This document shows, one piece after another, positions 1 through 8,343 of a stretch of 64,000 nucleotides of DNA; within the stretch, counting starts at the first letter, position 1; each line of letters begins with the position of its first letter. Location: positions 186,001 to 250,000 of the forward strand of contig NZ_JAPZSK010000014.1 in the NCBI RefSeq assembly GCF_027531815.1, in the 5' to 3' direction. The notes below the pieces were generated by a model that made no database searches, was not told the origin of the DNA, and saw only the letters and a program-made list of their open reading frames with translations. A program made the position numbers and the translations under genes. The stretch is from Gemmatimonas sp. (GTDB lineage Bacteria > Gemmatimonadota > Gemmatimonadetes > Gemmatimonadales > Gemmatimonadaceae).

Positions 1-1328
1 GGCGGGTTGCTCCACGTGGGATACACGAACGCGTCGATCCGGAGCGAATCCATGAGCTGCGTCACGGCCACGCGCAGATCGGCCCGCACCCGCTCGCGGC
101 TCGCGCAGCCAGCGCTCGTCGCGGGGTCATCCGTACTTGCGGCCGCCTCGCGCAGCCGCAGTTCCACAGTGGGATGGAAGCGCCGGCTGCGCAGGATATC
201 CGCCAGCGTCTGCACCGGGGCATTCGGGGCCCGAGCCGCGAAGTAGCCCTCGAGATCGGCCTTGAAGCGATTGCATCCGCCCTGCTGGCGCCGCTGGATC
301 ATGTCGAGCGAGTCCACCCGCACCGAGTCAATTATGTCCGCACCGGCGCGGCGCAGATCGGCGAGCGCGCGTGCGAACACGGCGCGCACTTCGCCGTCGA
401 GCGTGGGGCGATCGTAGGCCTGCCGCAGCACCCCGATGCGCGCCCCCTTGAGCGCACCCCGCTTGAGCGCCTCGGCATAGCGCGCCGCCCGCCGCGCATC
501 GGCCGGGGCCGTGATGCTGTCGGCCGGGTCGCTGTGCGCGATCACGTCGAACACCGCCACGGCATCGGCCACGCTGCGCGCCATGGGCCCGGCGATGTCG
601 GCGGAGGCATTGAGGGGAATCACGCCGGCGCGCGAGGTGAGCCCCATGGTGCTGCGAATGCCCACCAGCGCCTGGTGCGCCGACGGCCCGCGTATGGAAT
701 TGCCGGTGTCGGTGCCGAGGCCGAGCGTGCCGAATCCGGCCGCGACGGCGGCTGCGGTGCCTCCGCTGGACCCCGCCGTGACGCGATCGAGCGCATACGG
801 ATTCTTCGTGTAGCCCGGCAGAATCGAACTCACGGTCTCGTAGGGCGTGAAGGCCCATTCGGCGAGATTGCTCTTCGCCAGCACGATCGCGCCCGCGGTC
901 TTCACCTGGCGCACCATGGTGGCGTCACGCAGTGGCTTCCACCCCTCGAGCGCGAGTGAGCCGCCGGTGGTCTGCAGTCCCGCCGTTTCGAAGTTGTCCT
1001 TTACGATGAGCGGGATGCAGTGGAGCGGCCCGACCGGCCCCTCGGCGGCGAATCGGCGATCAAGCGAATCGGCGATCGTCAGCGCATCAGGATTCTGCAG
1101 CACCAGACTGTTGACGGCGGGTCCGCGCTGGTCGAGCGCCTCGATGCGCGCGAGATAGCCTTCCACAAGGGCGCGGCACGTCAGCCGCCTGCCCTTGAAG
1201 GCGCCGTGAATGGTCGCGATCGACGCGGTATCCACGGGAAAGCGCCGCGACACCGGTTGCGCCGCCGCGGGTGGTGCCACCGCCGCCACAGCGGCAAGCA
1301 GCCCCCCGGTGAGCAGAAGTCTGGTCAT
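1..1328 (-). CDS. Exported amidase-signature hydrolase, cut by window edge
   Basis: Amidase signature (AS) family enzyme, which hydrolyses an amide to a carboxylate through a Ser-cisSer-Lys triad. The gene reads leftward and leaves the window, so only the first 442 codons are present. The ATG at 1328 is chosen because it opens a clean signal peptide (residues 1 to about 24, ending PAAAQ), so the enzyme is probably periplasmic. AS elements appear in order: Lys110 in PLIVKDNFE, the cis-Ser loop GSSGGT (residues 186-191) and the nucleophile Ser211 in GTDTGNSIRGP. The usual DTGGS is DTGNS here; the substitution does not touch the nucleophile. Spacing of the three residues is normal for the family. 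The substrate cannot be read from sequence. The gene diverges from the MATE gene, leaving about 300 bp of shared upstream DNA. Confidence 0.9.
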   Translation of the reverse strand, partial: MTRLLLTGGLLAAVAAVAPPAAAQPVSRRFPVDTASIATIHGAFKGRRLTCRALVEGYLARIEALDQRGPAVNSLVLQNPDALTIADSLDRRFAAEGPVGPLHCIPLIVKDNFETAGLQTTGGSLALEGWKPLRDATMVRQVKTAGAIVLAKSNLAEWAFTPYETVSSILPGYTKNPYALDRVTAGSSGGTAAAVAAGFGTLGLGTDTGNSIRGPSAHQALVGIRSTMGLTSRAGVIPLNASADIAGPMARSVADAVAVFDVIAHSDPADSITAPADARRAARYAEALKRGALKGARIGVLRQAYDRPTLDGEVRAVFARALADLRRAGADIIDSVRVDSLDMIQRRQQGGCNRFKADLEGYFAARAPNAPVQTLADILRSRRFHPTVELRLREAAASTDDPATSAGCASRERVRADLRVAVTQLMDSLRIDAFVYPTWSNP

Positions 1329-1364
1329 CCGCGAAGTATGCAGCCGAGTGCGCACTCCCCACTA

Positions 1365-1393
1365 TTGCGACAGGTGAACCGGCGCGGTACGAT
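1365..1393 (+). promoter_or_regulatory. Sigma70-like promoter for the MATE leader
   Basis: A -35 hexamer TTGCGA (1365-1370) and a -10 hexamer TACGAT (1388-1393), each matching the sigma70 consensus at four of six positions, are separated by exactly 17 bp. Transcription would begin near 1400 and give a leader of about 230 nt before the MATE start codon. Confidence 0.45.
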
Positions 1394-1399
1394 AGGTGT

Positions 1400-1630
1400 C
1401 ACGTTCTGTTTCGACCTTCCGGAATCCGCCGATGATTGTGCTCGCCATCTCTACCACCCCCAGCGACCGCATCTGCATGCGGCCGGTGACGGCCGACGTC
1501 GTCACGGTGGTATCGCATCGCGAAGCAGGGCCTCTCCGGTAGCCGCGGCACTTCGGTCGCGCCTCGGGTTCACACGCCCCTTCTGCTTCGCCTGGCAGAG
1601 GGGCGTTTCGTTTGTCCTCCGTGAGGATTC
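1400..1630 (+). promoter_or_regulatory. Structured 5' leader of the MATE gene (candidate attenuator/riboswitch)
   Basis: Unusually long, hairpin-rich leader. Visible helices are CCGCAT/ATGCGG (1467-1482, 6 bp, 4-nt loop), GTGACG/CGTCAC (1486-1505), a terminator-like hairpin (1574-1613), and a small hairpin 1616-1626 (CCTC/GAGG, loop CGT) that buries the Shine-Dalgarno GAGG of the MATE start. It also holds a 36-codon ORF (1432-1542, ATG to TAG). A terminator placed directly before the ribosome site is the usual expression platform of a transcriptional riboswitch or attenuator. I could not match it to the guanidine, yybP-ykoY or other leaders I know upstream of exporters. Confidence 0.4.
1574..1613 (+). 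terminator. Intrinsic terminator-like hairpin in the MATE leader
   Basis: ACGCCCC plus TCTGC (1574-1586, one bulged T) pairs with GCAGA plus GGGGCGT (1595-1606), leaving an 8-nt loop, and is followed by TTTCGTTT. No complete rightward gene precedes it, so it is better explained as a conditional terminator for the downstream exporter. Confidence 0.5.
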
Positions 1631-3121
1631 ATGCACCATCCGCCGCCACAGTCTTCAGACGGTTCAACACACGTGGTATCCGCCCACCCCGCACCGAGTA
1701 CGCCTGAGCGTACCGACACGGGCGAGCAGGCCGAGCGCACCAGTCTCTGGCGTGACATCCGCGACGCCGTGCGTGGTGCCGAACACGACTATACGCAGGG
1801 GGCCATTGGGCGAGCGATCTTTCTGCTGGCCGTCCCCATGGTGCTGGAAATGTCCATGGAGAGCGTCTTCGCGGTAGTCGACGCGTTCTTCGTGGGGCGG
1901 CTCGGGCCGGCCGCGGTGGCCACGATCGGCCTGACCGAGTCGCTCATGGTGGTCATCTACACGGTGGCCATGGGACTCAGCATCGGGGTCACCGCGACGG
2001 TGGCCCGGCGCATTGGCGAGAAGGACACCGACGGCGCCGCGCGCGCCGCGGTACAGGGATTGCTGCTCGGCCTGCTCCTCTCGGTGATCCTGGGAGTGGC
2101 CGGCGCGGTGTTTGCGCATGATCTGCTGGCGCTGATGGGCGCCGATGCCGAGGTCCTGCGCATGGGGACGGGCTTTACGCGGGTCTCGCTCGCCTGCAAC
2201 AGCGCGGTGTTCCTGCTGTTTCTCATCAACGCGGCGTTTCGTGGTGCCGGCGACGCGGCCGTGGCCATGCGCGTGCTCATGTTGGGCAACGCGATCAACA
2301 TCGTACTCGACCCGTTGCTCATCTTCGGGGTGGGACCGTTCCCGGCGTTGGGCATCGACGGTGCCGCCTGGGCTACCGTCATCGGCCGCACCGTCGGATT
2401 CCTCTGGGCGCTCTGGCACCTCAGCACCGGCGAAGGGAACCTGCATGTGCACCGTCGGCACGTGCGCGTGGAGCCCGGCACCATGCTGCACATTGCCACG
2501 CTCTCCGGGTGGGGGACAGTGCAGGTGGCACTCAGCTCCATGAGCTGGATCGCACTCGTGCGCATCACGTCGGGATTCGGTGCCACGGCGGTCGCCGGCT
2601 ACACCATTGCCATTCGCATCCTGCTCTTTGCCCTGATGCCAGCCTATGGGGTGGGCGCCGCCGCGGCGACGATGGTGGGTCAGGCGCTTGGCGCAGACAA
2701 TCCCGCACGCGCCGAACAGGCGGTGTGGGTGGCCGCACGCATCAACATGGTGGTGCTGGGACTCACCGGGGTGCTGTTCTGGTTCACCGCCCCCACTCTC
2801 GTGGGATGGTTCAGTGATGTCTCCGCCGTGCGTGACGTGGGGGTGACGGGGCTGCAGATCATGTCACTCGGCTTCCCGCTGTACGCCTTGGGGATGGTGC
2901 TCGAGCAGAGCTTCAACGGCGCGGGCGATACTCGCACACCCAGCTGGATGAACTTCGTGGTGTTCTGGGTGCTGCAGCTGCCGCTGGCCTGGTACATGTC
3001 GCAGCACACCGCACTCGCCTGGCGCGGCGTCTACATCGCGGTCGTGGGCGCGTATACGGCGCTGGCGGTGATCAGTGCGGTCTTTTTCCGACGAGGAGGG
3101 TGGAAAGCCAAGCAGGTGTAG
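1631..3121 (+). CDS. MATE family efflux transporter
   Basis: 496-residue inner-membrane antiporter of the MATE family, which exports cationic drugs or metabolites in exchange for Na+ or H+. After a hydrophilic N-terminus of about 57 residues, the first family block (LLAVPMVLEMSMES then VVDAFFVGRLG) is followed by two homologous bundles; the second half again has a QALGADNP loop and an FNGAGDTRTPS segment typical of MATE proteins. Length is slightly above the common 440-470 because of the N-terminal extension. The ATG at 1631 has GAGG five bases upstream inside a small hairpin. Expression is probably controlled through the structured leader. It appears monocistronic. Substrate unknown. Confidence 0.93.
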   Translation: MHHPPPQSSDGSTHVVSAHPAPSTPERTDTGEQAERTSLWRDIRDAVRGAEHDYTQGAIGRAIFLLAVPMVLEMSMESVFAVVDAFFVGRLGPAAVATIGLTESLMVVIYTVAMGLSIGVTATVARRIGEKDTDGAARAAVQGLLLGLLLSVILGVAGAVFAHDLLALMGADAEVLRMGTGFTRVSLACNSAVFLLFLINAAFRGAGDAAVAMRVLMLGNAINIVLDPLLIFGVGPFPALGIDGAAWATVIGRTVGFLWALWHLSTGEGNLHVHRRHVRVEPGTMLHIATLSGWGTVQVALSSMSWIALVRITSGFGATAVAGYTIAIRILLFALMPAYGVGAAAATMVGQALGADNPARAEQAVWVAARINMVVLGLTGVLFWFTAPTLVGWFSDVSAVRDVGVTGLQIMSLGFPLYALGMVLEQSFNGAGDTRTPSWMNFVVFWVLQLPLAWYMSQHTALAWRGVYIAVVGAYTALAVISAVFFRRGGWKAKQV

Positions 3122-3236
3122 GTGATGGGTCCGGGGAACCGCCTGCCGCATTCGCACGTTAGAGGTGGGTTTATCTCGTTCGGCGCACCGTCGCGTCCGA
3201 TGTGAGCGCCTTTCCTCTCCGCAATCCACGCCTCTC

Positions 3237-4685
3237 GTGTTCTTTTCTGCACTTCGTGCGCCCACCGGTGCGCCGCGCCGGTGGGTCGGCGCCGCCCTCG
3301 TGGGGCTGCCGCTGCTCGCCGCCCCGGTGGCGGCACAAGGCCCCCCGGTTGGCCGCCCCCCCGGCGCGCCCGGCGGTGGCCCGCCCGGTGGCATGCCACC
3401 GGGGGCCATGCGCCCCGATTCGGCCACGCTGCAGTCGCAGGCCATTCGTGTCTTTCTCGACTGCCAGGGACGCATTCGCGGATGTGACCGCGATTTCATC
3501 GTCACCGACGTGAACTTCGTGAACTGGATGCGCGACCGCTTCGATGCCGACGTGCAGATTCTGGTCTCGGGGCTCACCAACGGCGGCGGTGGCACGGAGA
3601 ACACCATCACCTTCATTGGCCGCCGCGCCTTCGAAGGCATGGCGGACACGCTGATCCTCAATACGCTGCCCAATGATCCCGACGATCGCATCCGTCGTGA
3701 ATTGGCGCGCGTCTTCAAGCTGGGACTCACGCGCTACGTAGCCAGATCGCCGATCGCGTCTCGCGTGCAGGTGGCGTACTTCGCGCCGTTCGGGCGCCCC
3801 GCGCAGCAGCAGGCGTCGGCGGCCGACCTCAAGGACAAGTGGAACCTCTGGACGTACACGACCAACATGAATGCGTTCGTGCGCGCCGAGGATCGGCAGC
3901 AGTCGGTGAACGCGTCGCTGTCGCTGTCGGCCAATCGGGCTACCGAGAAGTGGAAGATGAACTTCTCGCTCAGCGGCAACCTCAATGAGCAGCGCTTCGA
4001 GATTCCGCCGACCGCCACACGCCCGGCCTTCACGGTGACCAACGAGCAGCGTACGTACAATGCGACCTCGCTCATCGTACGGTCGCTCTCGTCGCACTGG
4101 TCGGCCGGGCTCAAGCTGGGCGCTGGCTTCTCCGACTTCCTCAACCAGGACCTGGCGCTGCGCGCCCAGCCGGCCATCGAGTACAATCTGTTCCCCTGGA
4201 CGGAGCAGACGCGGCGGCAGCTCACGTTCCTCTACAACGTGGGGCCCAACTACTACGACTATCAGCGCACCACGGTCTTCGATCGTGACAATGAAACCCG
4301 GTTCAGCCAGCAAGCCACCGCCTCGTATGTAGCCCGGCAATCCTGGGGCTCGAGCAACGTGTCACTCGACTGGTTGAACTACCTGCACGACTTCAATCGC
4401 CATGCCCTGACGCTCAGCGGCAACGTGGATCTGCGCCTCGGCCGCGGCTTCTCGCTCAACATCGGCGGCTCTGCCGCGCGCATCAACGACCAGATCTACC
4501 TCCCGCGCGCCGGCAACACTGAGGAGGAAATCCTGCTGCAGCGGCAGGCGCTGGAGACGGGCTTCCGCATCACCACGAACATCGGCATTCGCTACACCTT
4601 TGGCTCCATCTACAACACGATCGTGAACCAGCGCTTCAGCAGCCTTGGCTCCAGCGGCGGCCGGTTCTCCTTTTTCTTCTTCTGA
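3237..4685 (+). CDS. Predicted outer-membrane beta-barrel protein
   Basis: Secreted protein ending in the aromatic terminus FSFFFF, the type of C-terminal Phe signal read by the BAM complex. The GTG at 3237 is preferred because it gives a signal peptide of normal length (hydrophobic core VGAALVGLPLLAAPVAAQ); the frame is open back to 3165, so a longer form cannot be excluded. After a low-complexity Gly/Pro stretch there is a conserved-looking domain with two Cys (FLDCQGRIRGCDRDFI, then VNFVNWMRDRFDADVQILV) that resembles the N-terminus of a hypothetical protein family found in Bacteroidetes. The remainder alternates polar and aromatic residues as in beta-strands. No enzymatic motif is visible. 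It converges with the kinase gene. Confidence 0.75.
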   Translation: MFFSALRAPTGAPRRWVGAALVGLPLLAAPVAAQGPPVGRPPGAPGGGPPGGMPPGAMRPDSATLQSQAIRVFLDCQGRIRGCDRDFIVTDVNFVNWMRDRFDADVQILVSGLTNGGGGTENTITFIGRRAFEGMADTLILNTLPNDPDDRIRRELARVFKLGLTRYVARSPIASRVQVAYFAPFGRPAQQQASAADLKDKWNLWTYTTNMNAFVRAEDRQQSVNASLSLSANRATEKWKMNFSLSGNLNEQRFEIPPTATRPAFTVTNEQRTYNATSLIVRSLSSHWSAGLKLGAGFSDFLNQDLALRAQPAIEYNLFPWTEQTRRQLTFLYNVGPNYYDYQRTTVFDRDNETRFSQQATASYVARQSWGSSNVSLDWLNYLHDFNRHALTLSGNVDLRLGRGFSLNIGGSAARINDQIYLPRAGNTEEEILLQRQALETGFRITTNIGIRYTFGSIYNTIVNQRFSSLGSSGGRFSFFFF

Positions 4686-4743
4686 TTTCGCCGGCGAGGC
4701 TCACGTCGCTCATCGCCGCGGCGTCACTGGCGGACGCCGGAGT

Positions 4744-6924
4744 TCACCGCGCCAACGCGTCGCGCCAGGGGGCGAGTTCGTTGTACAGGCGCGTCGCCAG
4801 CGCGCCGGGGAGCGTGGTCTTCACCACGTTCCCGCGTTTCGTGTCACGCACTACGAGCTCGAAACGGGGCTGTGATCCGTCTTCTCGCGGCTGAAAGGCC
4901 GTGGGCGGCAACTGTGCCACGAAGGCGTTGAAGACCGGACGATTGCCCGAGGCTTGCACGTCGGGAATCGCCACCGCCGGCACGATCGAACCGCCATCGA
5001 GCGGGACCGCCTGCCCATCACGCAGCAGCTCCACCGACGCGACGTCGCCGCGCTTGAAGTCCACCAGCCGTTCGGGGTCGGTCTTGGGCCAGGGCGTGCG
5101 GTCCGACGACACTTCCATCACATACCCGGCGCGTCGACTGGCCGCAGCACGCGTCCAGCCACTCCACCGTTCGATCGGGTCGGCGATATCGTAACCGGAT
5201 CCATCGCTGCGCTTGTACGTGGACTTCCAGCTGTTCACCTGTTCGGCCCGCCAGACCACCAGCGGCGTGGGCATCACCACCACGCGCAGGTCGTCGAAGC
5301 GATGCTGATGCGCCCTGGTGTCGATACCACGCGCGATCATGGCGCGCAGCGGCGCATCGGGGTAGCGCGAGCGGGAGGCCGCGACGTCGGCGATGCTGTC
5401 CGCCATTGCCTTCGCGCGCTTGGCCGCGTCGGTGCGCGCGCTGTCGTTCCGTCCGCGTCTGGTGGAATCTCGCTTGCCCGCCGCGCCAGCGGCGCCCGGT
5501 TTGCCCGAGCGTCCGGCGGCGGTGCCGGGGAGTCCGGCCAACGACGCGGCACTCGGCGGGCGCATACTGTCCGACTTCGGCGCCGACATGGCGGCGACCG
5601 CCACGGTGGCGGCCGAATCCGTCATCACCGTGGCCGGCGCAGCGGGAGAATCGCTGGCGGGTACCGGCACCGGGACGTCACGATTGACCGCCCAGAGCGT
5701 CAACGCCACCGACACCGCAGCGACTCCGCCCGCCACGTATGGCCATCGGGCCTTGGGCGGTGTCGCGTCACCCACCGTCGCGGTCGCCCCGGTCGTGGAG
5801 GCCGTCGCCGGGGGCTCGCGCGACACGCTCGTGCGCTCCCCCGACGAGAGGCTCACGGCGGAACCGGGCGTGCGGGCCACGAGACTCGCCGTGCGCACGT
5901 CGAGCGCGCGCCGATACAGTTCCGCCGTCTGGCTGGGCGTCATCGTGCTGATCGCCATCATGAGCTCTTCCGCGAACGCGATGACCGTGTCGTAGCGGTC
6001 GGCGGGCTCCGGTGAGAGCGCCCGATTGAATACATCCTGCAGCGTTTCCGGCCACTCCACGTCTTCGCGCGCATCCCGCAACGCCTGCGGACGGCTGGTG
6101 AGTCGCTGAATGAGCGACTCTTTCGTGCTCTCGCCGGAGAATGCCGGTTTGCCCGTGAGAGCAAGGTACGCCACCAACGCCAGGGCGTACTGATCGCTGC
6201 GTGGGTCCAGGCCCTCGCCGGCCAGCTGCTCGGGCGACATGTACTGCGGGGTCCCCACGGCGAAGCCGGTGCGCGTGACCTTCTGGTCACTCACGCCGTA
6301 CGTGCGCGCAATGCCGAAGTCCACCAGCTTCACGAGATACGTGCCGTCGTGGCGACGCGCGAGCATGATGTTGTCAGGCTTGATGTCCCGATGCAGCATG
6401 TTCTTGTCGTGCGCGGCCTGCAGCCCGTCGGCGGCCTGACCGATGATGTCGGCGGCCACGTCCGGGTGCAACGCTTCGGCGTGCAGCAGATCGTCCAGCG
6501 AGCCGCCGTCGACATACTCCATGGCGAGGTACACCATGCCGTCGCCCGTGTCGCCGAAATCGAAGATGGCGGCGATGTTCGGATGCGACAGCTGACTCGC
6601 GTTCTCCGCTTCGCGGGTAAAGCGCTGCAGCGCTTCGGGTTCGTTCATCAAGGCCGAACGCATGATCTTGATGGCGCTCTTGCGCCGCATGCGAACATGC
6701 TCGCCGAGATACACCTGCCCCATACCGCCTTCACCCAGCCGCGACTCGATACGATAACGCTCGGCGATGACGGTTCCCACCAAGTCTGCACTCTGGCCTG
6801 AGCGGATCAGGCGGGTGCCATCCTTGGCGCAGAAATCCACGTTGTCGTCGTATGCATCACCGCAACGCGGGCAGATCTTGAACTGAGTCACGCGCGACTC
6901 GGGGTTGAGGACCACGGCATTCAT
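4744..6924 (-). CDS. Membrane-anchored Ser/Thr protein kinase (PknB type)
   Basis: 726-residue Hanks-type kinase. A partial zinc-ribbon (C18, C21, C32; the fourth ligand position reads Lys/Asp) precedes the catalytic domain (about 55-325): glycine loop GEGGMG (64-69), ATP-binding Lys86, HRDIKPDN (178-185, catalytic D180), DFG (202-204) and SPEQ in the activation segment. A Pro/Ala/Thr-rich linker leads to one membrane span (about 395-413) and an extracytoplasmic domain of about 310 residues with no recognisable fold, so it may sense something outside. The ATG at 6924 is chosen because the frame remains open upstream but encodes no kinase-like sequence there. All catalytic residues are present, so it should be active. 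No partner phosphatase lies in the window. Confidence 0.93.
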   Translation of the reverse strand: MNAVVLNPESRVTQFKICPRCGDAYDDNVDFCAKDGTRLIRSGQSADLVGTVIAERYRIESRLGEGGMGQVYLGEHVRMRRKSAIKIMRSALMNEPEALQRFTREAENASQLSHPNIAAIFDFGDTGDGMVYLAMEYVDGGSLDDLLHAEALHPDVAADIIGQAADGLQAAHDKNMLHRDIKPDNIMLARRHDGTYLVKLVDFGIARTYGVSDQKVTRTGFAVGTPQYMSPEQLAGEGLDPRSDQYALALVAYLALTGKPAFSGESTKESLIQRLTSRPQALRDAREDVEWPETLQDVFNRALSPEPADRYDTVIAFAEELMMAISTMTPSQTAELYRRALDVRTASLVARTPGSAVSLSSGERTSVSREPPATASTTGATATVGDATPPKARWPYVAGGVAAVSVALTLWAVNRDVPVPVPASDSPAAPATVMTDSAATVAVAAMSAPKSDSMRPPSAASLAGLPGTAAGRSGKPGAAGAAGKRDSTRRGRNDSARTDAAKRAKAMADSIADVAASRSRYPDAPLRAMIARGIDTRAHQHRFDDLRVVVMPTPLVVWRAEQVNSWKSTYKRSDGSGYDIADPIERWSGWTRAAASRRAGYVMEVSSDRTPWPKTDPERLVDFKRGDVASVELLRDGQAVPLDGGSIVPAVAIPDVQASGNRPVFNAFVAQLPPTAFQPREDGSQPRFELVVRDTKRGNVVKTTLPGALATRLYNELAPWRDALAR

Positions 6925-7063
6925 GCCAATGGGCAATGTAGCATTTGGCGCGCCCCGAGAGAGCAGACTCGGCCATAGTCGTGGCGAACCGGGCACTGTG
7001 CCTTTCTGTTGACCATCACGATGCTTCTCTCCCTGCATCAGGACACATAGGGTTCCCGCCGAC

Positions 7064-7410
7064 ACCCATGGCCTGTCCGCCCTCCACGAGGCGGTGCGCG
7101 CGCTTTGTGGCGCCAGGGACCGCATCGACGGGCATGCCGCTCCGGTGCTCGGTGTCAACCGTACCGCGGTGTACGCCATCAACCTCACGGAGCAGGGCCC
7201 GATCAGCCCTGGCCACGTGGGGCCGCAGCTGGGACTTTCCTGCGGTGCGGTGGACGACGGGCCGCGCGGCGAACCGTGACGCGGCAACCACGCCATCAAT
7301 GACCTGGTTCACCCACCGCTTCGAGGGGCGCCTTGCGCGCCGCGCGGCTGGCCCAGGTGGAGGCGGCGCTTCGGGGGACGGCGCCGTTGCCTTGGGCGCG
7401 CAAGCGATGA
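7064..7410 (+). pseudogene. Decayed MarR-family regulator fragment
   Basis: In one forward frame 7064-7279 encodes THGLSALHEAVRAL..., then NRTAVYAINLTEQGPISP and GHVGPQLGLSCGAV. This follows the MarR winged-helix pattern (LNRTDLRALDLL, EHGPLTPGELA, RLGLSPGAV) closely. The frame then stops at 7279, before the wing. A different frame carries a plausible C-terminal tail, RLAQVEAALRG, that ends at 7410, so at least one frameshift separates the parts. No convincing start codon or ribosome site precedes it. I interpret it as a dead regulator in the 579-bp gap between kinase and lipoprotein; the rest of that gap (6925-7063, 7411-7503) shows nothing else. Confidence 0.45.
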
Positions 7411-7503
7411 GCCGCGCCCATTGGAACGCCATGCTTCACCCGGTACGTTCGGCGGGAGCGGGCGTGTGGCCCAGCTGGACTTCACTTATCCGACGAGTGC
7501 TTC

Positions 7504-8313
7504 ATGCGTGGTCGCGTTGCGGGACAGCTGGTCGTGGTGGCGGGCATGTTGGGCGTGGCGGCCTGTGCCGACGGCGCCGGGGATTCGGCCGCCCAACCAC
7601 CCGCCACAGCTACCACGGCGCGGGTACGAGCGGCGGCGGTGGTGGCCGGTGGCACACTCTCCGGCACCGTACGCGAGCAGATGGCCGTGGGGCCGTACGT
7701 CTATCTGCGCCTCGAAACCGCGGCCGGCGACGAATGGGCGGCGGTGAACGAGGCACCGGTGCACACGGGAGACAGCGTCACGGTCTACAACGTGATGCTC
7801 ATGGAGCAGTTCGCCTCACCAACGCTCAAGCGCACCTTTGCGCGGATCTACTTCGGGTCGCTCGATCCGAACGCCGGTGCCGGGAGCTCGGGCGCGGACG
7901 CCACCGGTCCCAATGGCCTGTCGGGTGCGGCCGACCCGCTGGCGGGTTCGCCGGGGACGCCCGCGGCGGTGAACGCCAAGGTGGGCCCGGTGCCGCGTGC
8001 GACCGGTCCCAATGGCCGCACCATAGGGGAACTGTACGCGCGCGCATCCACCCTCGCCGGCACGACGGTCGCCGTGCGGGGCGTCGTGGTGAAGTACAAC
8101 GCCGGCGTCATGGGGAAGAACTGGATTCACCTGCAGGACGGCAGCGGCGATGCCGGGGTTGGCACGCATGATGTCACCGCCACGTCCCTCGAGACGGCCG
8201 CGGTAGGGGACACCGTCACCGTGACGGGCACCGTGCGCACCAACAAGGACTTCGGCGCCGGCTACGTGTATCCGTTGGTGCTGGAAGACGCGAAGGTCAC
8301 GCGCCGTCCCTGA
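7504..8313 (+). CDS. Two-domain lipoprotein (NrfJ-like plus OB-fold-like)
   Basis: 269 residues with a lipoprotein signal (VVVAGMLGVAAC, lipidated Cys21). The first domain (about 50-120; SGTVREQMAVGPYVYLRLE, WAAVNEAPVHTGDSVTV, LKRTFARIYFG) resembles the small NrfJ-type domain found near cytochrome systems. The second (about 170-268) looks like an OB-fold: VAVRGVVVKYNAGVMGKNWI, LQDGSG, then GDTVTVTGTV. The linker contains two copies of ATGPNG from an exact 16-bp DNA repeat (7903-7918 and 8002-8017, 99 bp apart and in frame). No catalytic residues are evident; a binding or stability role at the membrane is inference. It converges with the next gene across a hairpin. Confidence 0.75.
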   Translation: MRGRVAGQLVVVAGMLGVAACADGAGDSAAQPPATATTARVRAAAVVAGGTLSGTVREQMAVGPYVYLRLETAAGDEWAAVNEAPVHTGDSVTVYNVMLMEQFASPTLKRTFARIYFGSLDPNAGAGSSGADATGPNGLSGAADPLAGSPGTPAAVNAKVGPVPRATGPNGRTIGELYARASTLAGTTVAVRGVVVKYNAGVMGKNWIHLQDGSGDAGVGTHDVTATSLETAAVGDTVTVTGTVRTNKDFGAGYVYPLVLEDAKVTRRP

Positions 8314-8317
8314 CCGG

Positions 8318-8343
8318 CCCCCTTAGCGTGCCGCCGCTGGGGG
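8318..8343. terminator. Bidirectional hairpin between convergent genes
   Basis: CCCCC (8318-8322) plus AGCG (8325-8328) pairs with CGCT (8335-8338) plus GGGGG (8339-8343) around a 6-nt loop. It lies just after the lipoprotein stop and across the end of the convergent gene. No U-tract on either side. Confidence 0.45.

Noticed and set aside
1432-1542. Leader ORF as a CBS-domain gene fragment
   Set aside because: A short run (MRPVTADVVTVVSHREA) is faintly CBS-like, but it is too short and lacks the second strand-helix pair; a leader ORF is the simpler reading.
6925-7299. N-terminal extension of the Ser/Thr kinase frame
   Set aside because: The frame is open, but the extra 125 residues are low-complexity and the kinase N-terminus starts naturally at the ATG at 6924.
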